From: Thiobacter sp964445085 | GTDB taxonomy: Bacteria > Pseudomonadota > Gammaproteobacteria > Burkholderiales > Thiobacteraceae | Reading direction: 5' to 3' | Assembly: GCA_964445085.1 (NCBI GenBank) | Contig: CAYUJV010000023.1 | Location: 1 to 31,773 of the forward strand | Length of the DNA stretch: 31,773 bases | Shown: one piece after another, positions 6,959-15,235 of the stretch | Layout of the letters: every line of letters starts with the position of its first letter | Numbering within the stretch: the stretch's first letter is position 1 | Position numbers and translations under genes: made by a program | The notes under the pieces: generated by a model | What the model was told of the DNA's origin: nothing | The model's database searches: none | The model's input: the letters and a program-made list of their open reading frames with translations, nothing else

Positions 6959-8266
6959 ATGTCCGCCGTACCGGAGCAAACCGACCACAGCGAGCTGCAG
7001 ACCAAGCTCTCGGCCGCGCGCACGCGGCTGATCCTGGAGAAGCCTTTCCTCGGCGCGCTGGTCATGCACCTAGACCTGAAGCCGGTGGATCCCGCAGTGT
7101 GCCGCTCCACCGGCACCGACGCGCGCAACTTCTACTACAACCCGAGCTTCATCCAGCATCTGAACCTGGCGCAGACGCAGTTCATGCTGGCGCACGAGGC
7201 CATGCACTGCGCGCTGGCCCATTTCGCCCGGCGCCACCATCGCGAGCTCAAGCGCTGGGACATCGCCTGCGATCACGCGGTCAACCTTATCCTGTGGGAG
7301 GAGGGGCTCAAGCCGCCGCCCGGCGTGCTGATGAACCCGGAGTATCACGGCCTCACGGCGGAGGAAATCTATCCGCTCATCCCGCCCGATCCCCAGGAAG
7401 AGACCATCGACAGCCACCTGTACGACAACGACTCCAGCACCGGCTCGCAGAGCAAGCCGGACCAGAGCCAGTCGTCCGACACCGACCGGTCGGAAGAGGA
7501 CCGCAGTACCGGCCAGGGACAGGGCAGGGGCGAGGAGCCGCCGCCGGAGCAACAGCAGGGCGATCAGCAGAGCCAGCCCGCCAAGCAGCAGGAAGGCGCC
7601 GGCAGCCAGCCGCAGGTGGAAGGGCTGACCGAAACCGAAAAGGAAGAACTCGGCCGGCAATGGCAGCAGCGCCTGGCCGCCGCCGCGCAGCAGGCGGCCA
7701 TGGCCGGCAAGCTGTCGCAGACCCTGGCGCGCATCGTCGACAACCTGCTGCAGCCGCAGCTGCCCTGGCGCATGCTGCTGGCGCGCTACCTCAAGACCGC
7801 CGCGCGCGACGACTACAGCTTCCAGAAGCCTTCGCGCCGCGAAGGCGACGCCATCATGCCCAGCCTCGCGTCGAGCATGATCGACGTGCTGGTGGTGCTG
7901 GACACCAGCGGCTCCATCGACGATGAGGAACTGCGCGAGTTTCTGTCCGAGGTGGACGTGATCAAGGGCCAGATCCGTGCCCGCGTGACCCTGCATGCCT
8001 GTGACGACCAGCTGTGCGGGAACGGACCCTGGCTGTACGAAATCTGGGAACCGATGGAGCTGCCGAAGAATCTTACGGGCGGTGGGGGCACGGACTTCCG
8101 GCCGGTGTTCGAATGGATCGACCGGGACCAGCTCCGGCCGGACATCATCGTGTATTTCACCGACGCCGAGGGCGAATTCCCCGGGATCGAGCCCGCCTAT
8201 CCGGTCATCTGGCTGGTGAAGGGCAAGGCGCCGGTTCCGTGGGGGCAGCGGATCCAGCTCAACTAG
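6959..8266 (+). CDS. Putative metallopeptidase-like / VWA-domain protein, MoxR partner
   Basis: This 435-residue protein has three parts. Residues about 10-130 form a metallopeptidase-like domain with the zinc-binding motif HEAMH followed by CALAH. Residues about 145-225 are a low-complexity Gln/Ser/Pro/Asp-rich linker. The C-terminal VWA-like domain has a complete metal-ion-dependent adhesion site: DTSGS, then a Thr in GGGGTDF, then an Asp in YFTDAEGEFP. This layout matches the DUF2201 family (metallopeptidase-like N-terminus plus VWA-like C-terminus). It follows the MoxR-type ATPase by four bases. By analogy with other MoxR-VWA pairs it may recruit substrates to the ATPase. Whether the HEAMH site is catalytically active is not shown. 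Confidence 0.85.
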   Translation: MSAVPEQTDHSELQTKLSAARTRLILEKPFLGALVMHLDLKPVDPAVCRSTGTDARNFYYNPSFIQHLNLAQTQFMLAHEAMHCALAHFARRHHRELKRWDIACDHAVNLILWEEGLKPPPGVLMNPEYHGLTAEEIYPLIPPDPQEETIDSHLYDNDSSTGSQSKPDQSQSSDTDRSEEDRSTGQGQGRGEEPPPEQQQGDQQSQPAKQQEGAGSQPQVEGLTETEKEELGRQWQQRLAAAAQQAAMAGKLSQTLARIVDNLLQPQLPWRMLLARYLKTAARDDYSFQKPSRREGDAIMPSLASSMIDVLVVLDTSGSIDDEELREFLSEVDVIKGQIRARVTLHACDDQLCGNGPWLYEIWEPMELPKNLTGGGGTDFRPVFEWIDRDQLRPDIIVYFTDAEGEFPGIEPAYPVIWLVKGKAPVPWGQRIQLN

Positions 8267-8374
8267 CGGCGATTTCACGCGCGCCGCGGGACGTTGCAGC
8301 AGCGGCGCGGGCCCCCCGGGATGGTAGAGCGTGCGCCATCCTGTTTCTCAACTTCCAGACACAAGGAGATCGTC

Positions 8375-8845
8375 ATGACGCGTCGTTCGCTTTTGGGTTT
8401 AGCTGCATTGGCGCTGATCTTTTCCACCGCTCCGGCCCTCGCGGCGCAGGATGCCGCCAGCGGCACCAGTGCGAAAGAAGTGAAGCACGAACTGGTCGAT
8501 GCCGCGGACAGCATCAAGAACTACGGCGCGGACAAGCGGGACGAGGCCGTACGCAAGGCGAAGGCGGCACTGGACGCCCTGGATGCGCGCATCGATGCCC
8601 TGGACGCCCGGATCCAGGCCAACTGGGACAAGATGGACGCGGCCGCGCGGGAGCGCGCCAGCGCCAGCCTGAAAGCCCTGCACAAGCAGCGGCTGGCGGC
8701 GGCGGAGTGGTACGGCAGCCTGCGCACCAGCTCCGCTGCGGCGTGGGAAGAGATGAAGAAGGGCTTCTCCGCCGCCTATCAGTCGACGCGCACGGCGTGG
8801 CAAAAGGCGGAACACGAGTTCGGTGCCGACGACAAGAAGAAGTGA
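8375..8845 (+). CDS. Small exported alpha-helical protein of unknown function
   Basis: The 156-residue product begins with a signal peptide (MTRRSLLGLAALALIFSTAP, cleavage after ALA near residue 23). The mature part is almost entirely charged alpha-helix, with repeated segments such as DALDARIDALDARI and a Lys-rich C-terminus (DDKKK). It resembles small periplasmic coiled-coil proteins sometimes annotated as sll1863-type stress proteins; I do not assign a function. The ATG at 8375 is chosen because AAGGAG lies at 8363-8368; a longer reading from 8294 would lose the signal peptide. It is 108 bases after the VWA gene, and that gap has only GC-rich imperfect hairpins. It may or may not be co-transcribed with the MoxR pair. 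Confidence 0.72.
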   Translation: MTRRSLLGLAALALIFSTAPALAAQDAASGTSAKEVKHELVDAADSIKNYGADKRDEAVRKAKAALDALDARIDALDARIQANWDKMDAAARERASASLKALHKQRLAAAEWYGSLRTSSAAAWEEMKKGFSAAYQSTRTAWQKAEHEFGADDKKK

Positions 8846-8861
8846 CGCGCCACCGGCGCGC

Positions 8862-9347
8862 ATGCGAGCCGGGTCGGGAAGGCGATTTGCCCCCGTCGCC
8901 ACGGCGCGCCGCGGGCTGATCGCGGGCATCCTCGCCGTTCCGCTGCTGGCGGCTGCCGCGGCGCCCGCAGAGGACTGGCAGATCGTGGACACCACCCCGG
9001 ACAACATCGCGTTCGCCATCGACCGCAACAGCATCGAGCGAACGGGCCGGCTGGTGCGCTTCTGGGAAAAGATGACCTACGCCAGCCCCGTCGCGCGCGA
9101 CGAGGCGTCCGGCAAGCTGATCAAGGTAAAGCAGGTGCAGCGCCTGATGGACTGTGAAGCGCGCAGCCAGGCGGTGATCTTCGGCGCCATCTATGCCGAG
9201 GACGGCAGCTTCCTCACCTCGAGCAGCTTCGAGCATCCGGAAAAAGACATGCGCCCGATTCCGCCGGGGTCGGTCGCCGAGGAGGAGTTGAAGCGCGTGT
9301 GCGGGCTGCCGCGCGGAACCCTGTTCGGCGTGGACTTCGGCCCCTGA
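8862..9347 (+). CDS. Exported protein resembling surface-adhesin E domain
   Basis: A protein of about 161 residues with an N-terminal signal (hydrophobic GLIAGILAVPLLAAAAAPA, about residues 18-36) and a compact domain. The domain begins EDWQIVDTTPDNIAFAID and contains RNSIERTGRLVRFWEKMTY, a single MDCEARS cysteine and a second cysteine near the end (KRVCGLP), probably forming a disulfide. The pattern of a tryptophan, an ID-RNSI segment and two cysteines is like the surface-adhesin protein E-like family found in many betaproteobacterial exported proteins. An in-frame start at 8823 exists but lies inside the preceding gene. No clear ribosome-binding site is seen, so coupling to the upstream gene is likely. 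Its biological role is unknown. Confidence 0.65.
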   Translation: MRAGSGRRFAPVATARRGLIAGILAVPLLAAAAAPAEDWQIVDTTPDNIAFAIDRNSIERTGRLVRFWEKMTYASPVARDEASGKLIKVKQVQRLMDCEARSQAVIFGAIYAEDGSFLTSSSFEHPEKDMRPIPPGSVAEEELKRVCGLPRGTLFGVDFGP

Positions 9348-9414
9348 GCGCTGTTCACGCGCATCGTTCGCTGCGGCGGCGAAAGGCCGCCCCGCGAGGG
9401 GGCGGGGGTGCGGG

Positions 9415-9894
9415 CTACTGCACCGTGAACTTCTGGGTGCCGGCGGATACGCCGTTGACGAACACTTCCACCTGATAGTCGCCGGGGGGCCAGCCGCCGG
9501 GCTTGCTGATGTGAAACTCGGTGCTGGCGGGGCCGGTGGGGTTGATCTCCAGCACGGTTTCGTCGACCTGTGCCACCTGGTCGCCCTTGTGGTAGGTCCA
9601 CAGCGCCTTGACCGTGGTCTTGCCGGAGCCGATGGTGTCCACCACGGCGTAGATGGTGTCGTTCACGCCGAAGCTGCTCATGGGCGCGGCTGCCTGCTTG
9701 GTGGCCGCGTCGATCTTGTTGCTGAGCGTGACCTGCTTGACCGAGACCGGTACGTTGACCACGTCCGGTGCGGCCGGCGCGGCCGCGGGGGCCGGAGCAG
9801 GCGGGGCTGTCTCTTCCTTCTTGCCGCAGGCGCCCAGCGCGAGTGCGAGCAGGGCGGCGAGCGCAACTGCCGGCAGGTGCGAGAATGTCTTCAT
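9415..9894 (-). CDS. Putative lipoprotein with beta-sandwich-like C-terminus
   Basis: The 159-residue protein has a lipoprotein signal peptide (MKTFSHLPAVALAALLALAL) ending in the lipobox LGAC near residue 23. A Pro/Ala-rich tether and a domain rich in predicted beta strands follow (TIYAVVDTIGSGKTTVKALW, QVDETVLEI, YQVEVFVNGVSAGTQKFTV). That ending resembles an immunoglobulin-like or carbohydrate-binding sandwich, but I do not recognise a named family. AAAGGAAA precedes the ATG. It lies 25 bases downstream of the small LysM gene on the same strand, suggesting co-transcription and an envelope role. It converges with the exported protein at 8862-9347. Confidence 0.72.
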   Translation of the reverse strand: MKTFSHLPAVALAALLALALGACGKKEETAPPAPAPAAAPAAPDVVNVPVSVKQVTLSNKIDAATKQAAAPMSSFGVNDTIYAVVDTIGSGKTTVKALWTYHKGDQVAQVDETVLEINPTGPASTEFHISKPGGWPPGDYQVEVFVNGVSAGTQKFTVQ

Positions 9895-9919
9895 TGCCGT
9901 TTCCTTTCGTGTAACCGTC

Positions 9920-10177
9920 TCATACGGGAATCTTGATTTCCTGGCCCGGAAAGATCTTGTCCGGGTCCTTGATGATGCCCCGGTTCGCCTCGTAGATCTT
10001 GCGCCAGTCGTTGGCGTTGCCGTAATGCTTCTTGGCGATCTTCGACAGCGAGTCTCCGGGCTTGATGGTGTACAGGGTGTAGGCGGGTGCGGTCGTGGGG
10101 GCGGTGCTGGAGGCGCCGCTTTTCACATCGGAAAAGTCCGGCATGCCACCGCCGGAAGGCGGGTTGGGTGCGGTCAT
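9920..10177 (-). CDS. Small LysM-domain protein
   Basis: The 85-residue protein is a disordered N-terminus (TAPNPPSGGGMPD) followed by one LysM module. The module runs from YTIKPGDSLSKIAKKHYGN through WRKIYEANRG and ends with IFPGQEIKIPV, matching the longer LysM type found in E. coli YgaU/Kbp. LysM binds N-acetylglucosamine-containing glycans, but Kbp-type proteins can be cytoplasmic and bind potassium. No signal peptide is visible here, so a cytoplasmic location is possible. The start is set by GAGGAG ahead of the ATG; a longer in-frame reading to 10393 runs into the upstream gene and is unlikely. The lipoprotein gene follows 25 bases later. Confidence 0.78.
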   Translation of the reverse strand: MTAPNPPSGGGMPDFSDVKSGASSTAPTTAPAYTLYTIKPGDSLSKIAKKHYGNANDWRKIYEANRGIIKDPDKIFPGQEIKIPV

Positions 10178-10278
10178 GGGTAGCTCTCCTCGAGGGTTGG
10201 GGGATGCCTGCTCGGGGAGCGGGCGCGCAGTGGAGCTATCCCAGTATGGCAGCTGGCGCCGGAAATGAAAGGCGCGGC

Positions 10279-11850
10279 CTATTGGCCCAGCTTCTGCCGC
10301 CGGCACAGCGGCGCGATGAGTTGGTCGGGCGTGTAGGCGGTGTCGGTTCGCACCACGACTGGCGTTTCCTCGGCGGTCATCGGTTCCCGCCACTGGAGCT
10401 GCTTTTCCAGGATGGCGAGGTCGGCTTCCGCGGCGTCCCGGCCCTGCGCATGGCGCCGCGCCACCCGCTCGCGCAGCACTTCGGGCGCGGCCTCGCAGGC
10501 GAGGAGGACGCAGGGCCAGCCGCCCTCGGCGGCGACCCGGCGCGCCGCATCGCGTTCGCTGCGCTTGAGATAGGTGGCGTCGAGGATCGTGGCGAAGCCC
10601 GCCGTCAGCACCGTGCGCGCCAGGGCATGCAGCCGGTCATAGGTCCGTTGGGTGGCATCGGCGGTGTAGATGTCGCCGCGGCTGCGGTCCAGCGGCTTCA
10701 GCCCGAACAGCCGCTTGCGTTCCACGTCGGAGCGGATGCGGATGGCGCCGAGCTGCTCGGCCACCTGCGCCGCCACCGTGCTCTTGCCAGAGCCGGACAC
10801 GCCATGCATGACGACGAGCAGGGGCCAGTCCGACTCGCAGAACTGGCGCGCCAGGCCGACGTAATGCCGGTAACTGTGCCAGGACTCCATGCGTTCCCCA
10901 TCGGTGATCCCGGGCTGGGAGCCGCCCATGGCTGCCACTTTGGCGCGCACCACCGCGCGGAACACCAGGTAATAGCGCAGCACCGCCAGGCCCGCGTAAT
11001 CGCCGGTCTGCTCCAGATAGCCGTTGAGGAAGCGGTAGCCGATGTCGGCGCGGTTGTGGCTGGCCATGTCCATGACGAAGAAGGCGACCTCGCTCATGAC
11101 GTCGATCCAGCGGAAGGCTTCGTTGAATTCGATGCAGTCGAAGAGGCGGATGCGCCCGTCGATCACCACCATGTTGCCGGCGTGCATGTCGCCGTGGCAT
11201 TCGCGCACGAAACCGTCGCGCAGGCGCCGGGCAAAGCTGGCTTCGAGCCGGCGGAAGGCGCTCTCGGTCCAGTGGGCGAGGGCGTTCAGCTCCTCGCGCT
11301 GGGCGTCGCTCGCGAGCAGCGGCCGGATCTGGGCGAAGTTCTGGGCAGCGTGGGCGTGGATGGAGTCCGGCGTGCCGAAGCGGCTGTCCATCGGGGCGAC
11401 CGCGACGCGCCCGTGCAGCTCGGCCACGTCGCGCGCCAGATCGTCGATCTGGGCGGGCTGCAGCTCGCCGCGGGCCATCACCTCGGTCAGCAGTGCGCGC
11501 GCGGGGAAGCGCCGCATCTTCAGGGCGTACTCGATCGCGGGGCCGTCGCCGCCGAGGCGGGGCGCCTCGGGGGTGCCGGTGATGGGCACCACCTCCAGGT
11601 ACAGCTCGGGCGAGAAGCGCCGGTTCAGGCGCAGTTCTTCCTCGCAGTAGTGCTTGCGCGCCGGCAGCGTGGTGAAGTCGAGAAAGCCCAGGTCGTAGGG
11701 CTTCTTCAGCTTGTAGGCGAAGTCGCCCGCGAGCAGCACGCTCGAGATGTGCGTCTGCAGGATCTCCACCGTTCCGACCGGATGGGGATAGGCGTCGGGC
11801 CTGCGCAGGGCGTCGACGAGGCTCTGGTGCGCGTGCGCGGGGTCGGTCAT
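10279..11850 (-). CDS. Aminoglycoside phosphotransferase-like / P-loop kinase fusion protein
   Basis: This 523-residue protein joins two phosphotransferase folds. The N-terminal part (about 1-330) is an aminoglycoside phosphotransferase-like domain with ECHGDMHAGNM as catalytic loop and IRLFDCIEFN as the metal-binding segment. The C-terminal part (about 340-520) is an AAA/zeta-toxin-like kinase domain with P-loop GVSGSGKS and ATILDATYLKRSERD. The same combination (COG2187 plus COG0645) is widespread in proteobacteria, but its substrate is not known to me. Its first domain should not be taken as evidence of aminoglycoside resistance. A LysM gene and a lipoprotein gene follow on the same strand after a 101-base gap. 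Confidence 0.85.
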   Translation of the reverse strand: MTDPAHAHQSLVDALRRPDAYPHPVGTVEILQTHISSVLLAGDFAYKLKKPYDLGFLDFTTLPARKHYCEEELRLNRRFSPELYLEVVPITGTPEAPRLGGDGPAIEYALKMRRFPARALLTEVMARGELQPAQIDDLARDVAELHGRVAVAPMDSRFGTPDSIHAHAAQNFAQIRPLLASDAQREELNALAHWTESAFRRLEASFARRLRDGFVRECHGDMHAGNMVVIDGRIRLFDCIEFNEAFRWIDVMSEVAFFVMDMASHNRADIGYRFLNGYLEQTGDYAGLAVLRYYLVFRAVVRAKVAAMGGSQPGITDGERMESWHSYRHYVGLARQFCESDWPLLVVMHGVSGSGKSTVAAQVAEQLGAIRIRSDVERKRLFGLKPLDRSRGDIYTADATQRTYDRLHALARTVLTAGFATILDATYLKRSERDAARRVAAEGGWPCVLLACEAAPEVLRERVARRHAQGRDAAEADLAILEKQLQWREPMTAEETPVVVRTDTAYTPDQLIAPLCRRQKLGQ

Positions 11851-11950
11851 GGCATTGGCCAGGGGCTAAGTGTTTGACGATTCTGGCAGTAATGGCCTTT
11901 TAGGGTCAACGCGGGAATTTGTTGTCGTCATCAAGGTCTATGGCCGTCTG

Positions 11951-11959
11951 TGTTACACT
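11951..11959 (+). promoter_or_regulatory. Candidate extended -10 promoter of typA
   Basis: TGTTACACT fits the extended -10 pattern TGnTAnnnT. It lies 45 bases before the typA ATG in the gap between two divergent genes (11851-12003). No good -35 is visible, as expected for extended -10 promoters. I see no other feature in this gap. Confidence 0.4.
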
Positions 11960-12003
11960 CGCGCCTTTTTCGCAACCGCAAGCCCCTGACAAGTAGGCCC
12001 TTT

Positions 12004-13827
<1,824 letters not shown>

Positions 13828-13839
13828 CCGGCGGGCCGC

Positions 13840-15105
13840 CTACTGCCCGTTGCGATTGGACTTGATCTCCGCGTCCAGCTTCTGCATGGCGGAGATGAGC
13901 TGAGCCGTGCGCCGGGCCACGCGCGTCTCCAGCTCCTCGTTGATCTTTTCCAGCTCCGCGGTGCGCTCGGCAACGCGGTGTTCGAGTTCGTCGCGCGCCT
14001 TGCACAGATCATCCTCGAACTTCTGGCGCTGGGCGATTTCCTGCTCCAGGTCAAGCTTGATCAGTTTGAGCTTGCGGTTGAGCCGCAGGCTGTAGGCATA
14101 GGCGCCGGCGAGCACCAGCAGCAGCGTGGCCGCGCCCGCGAGCCAGCCCCAGTACTGGTGCAGGAGATCCATGGGGCCCACCTTGCCGTAATTGCGGTAG
14201 GGGCCCACCCGCAGCTCCATCATCAGCTGCTGCACGCTGTGGTAGTCCAGCGGGACGGTCCACTCCTGATAGCCCCCGGCCGCGGCCGCTTCGTCCCCCG
14301 GCTGCATCTTCAGCAGGGCGATGGCCACGGCCTGCGCCAGCGTCTCGGAAGTATGGCGCAGCACGGCGAATGCCCAATCCGGATAAAGCTCGGTGCTCAG
14401 CGCATAGGGGAAGTTTTCCACGTGCTGCGGATTCAGGATGTGGAAGTCGCGCAGGGAAATCTTGCCGGCCATGGCCATTTCCTCCAGCAGATCCGTGCGC
14501 ACCGTCCCCGCGTCGACCGTGCCGTCGCGCACGGCGTAGACGATCTTGTCCTGGGGAAAGCCGGAGAAGCTCAGCTGGCTGAAATCCTTGTAGGGGTCGA
14601 TCTGCCTGCGCTTGAATTCGCGCCACGCCAGCCACCAGCCGCCGAAGGCGTTTTCGTGCACGGCCATGAAGCGCTTGCCCTTGAGGTCGGCGAGGGTCTG
14701 GATGTCCCTGCGGTCGGCGCGGGCGAAGATGACGGCGCCGAACACGCTCGATCCGCCTTCCGGGGTCCGGCTCTTGAGCGTGGCGATGCGCGTCACCCCG
14801 TAGCTGGACTCGAGTTCGGCGTAGGAGCCGGGATTGGTCAGGATGAACTCCACGTCGCGGTATTCGACGGCCGGCCCGATGTCGTGATTGTTCAGCGGCA
14901 CGATCACGAAATTGTTGCCCGGGATCTCGCGCGAGAGGTACTGCGCCGTCGGCGTCCACAGGCGGAGTGCCTCTTCCTTGCCGCGGTGCGCCAGCACGCC
15001 GATGCGCACCAGACGATCGGTGGCGCGGGCGCCATCCGCGAAGGCGAGCAAGGCACCGAACAGGAGCAGGAGGGCGGGGAACAGGCGCGGTCCAAGGCGG
15101 GTCAT
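13840..15105 (-). CDS. PhnD-like periplasmic-binding sensor with coiled coil and no output domain
   Basis: The 421-residue protein begins with a signal sequence (PRLFPALLLLFGALLAFADGARA). A PhnD/SsuA-type periplasmic-binding domain follows (about 28-300, with RIGVLAHRGKEEALRLW, FILTNPGSYAELE, LADLKGKRFMAVHENAFGGWW, VRDGTVDAGTVRTDLLE). Then come one membrane helix (about 315-338, WLAGAATLLLVLAGAYAYSL) and a coiled coil with RVAERTAEL and RVARRTAQL, an 18-residue unit present twice. Sensor kinases with this architecture (TtrS-like) continue into a histidine kinase or GGDEF domain, but here the protein stops after the coiled coil. The stop is 12 bases from the typA end, so no remnant lies downstream. 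It may signal through a partner protein or be a degenerate sensor. The ATG at 15105 gives a proper signal peptide; no clear ribosome-binding site is seen. Confidence 0.75.
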   Translation of the reverse strand: MTRLGPRLFPALLLLFGALLAFADGARATDRLVRIGVLAHRGKEEALRLWTPTAQYLSREIPGNNFVIVPLNNHDIGPAVEYRDVEFILTNPGSYAELESSYGVTRIATLKSRTPEGGSSVFGAVIFARADRRDIQTLADLKGKRFMAVHENAFGGWWLAWREFKRRQIDPYKDFSQLSFSGFPQDKIVYAVRDGTVDAGTVRTDLLEEMAMAGKISLRDFHILNPQHVENFPYALSTELYPDWAFAVLRHTSETLAQAVAIALLKMQPGDEAAAAGGYQEWTVPLDYHSVQQLMMELRVGPYRNYGKVGPMDLLHQYWGWLAGAATLLLVLAGAYAYSLRLNRKLKLIKLDLEQEIAQRQKFEDDLCKARDELEHRVAERTAELEKINEELETRVARRTAQLISAMQKLDAEIKSNRNGQ

Positions 15106-15220
15106 ATCGGGGATTCGAACACTATTCCGACCGGGGTGCACGCGGCGCGTGCAAACTGCGCCCGAGTCTAGCATATTTCCGGCTTGCGGCCGGCGCCGCG
15201 CCGGCCTGCCGGCGGCTTCG

Positions 15221-15229
15221 TGAGATAAT
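15221..15229 (+). promoter_or_regulatory. Possible extended -10 element immediately before relA
   Basis: TGAGATAAT fits TGnTATAAT with one mismatch in the hexamer. It ends only six bases before the relA ATG at 15236, so transcription would start at or very near the start codon and give a leaderless mRNA. No Shine-Dalgarno sequence is evident. An upstream promoter between 15106 and 15220 remains possible. Confidence 0.3.
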
Positions 15230-15235
15230 TTCGTC

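Noticed and set aside
9373..9395. GC hairpin (GGCGGC/GCCGCC with loop GAAAG) between convergent genes as a terminator
   Set aside because: It has only a six-bp core stem and no T-tract on either strand; it may help termination but cannot be called.
10279..11850. Aminoglycoside resistance gene
   Set aside because: The phosphotransferase-like domain belongs to a fused housekeeping-type family, and no resistance context or mobile element surrounds it.
10087..11877. 596-residue plus-strand open frame opposite the kinase fusion gene
   Set aside because: The minus-strand reading has intact HGDMH and P-loop motifs. The plus-strand frame has none and crosses the LysM gene boundary.
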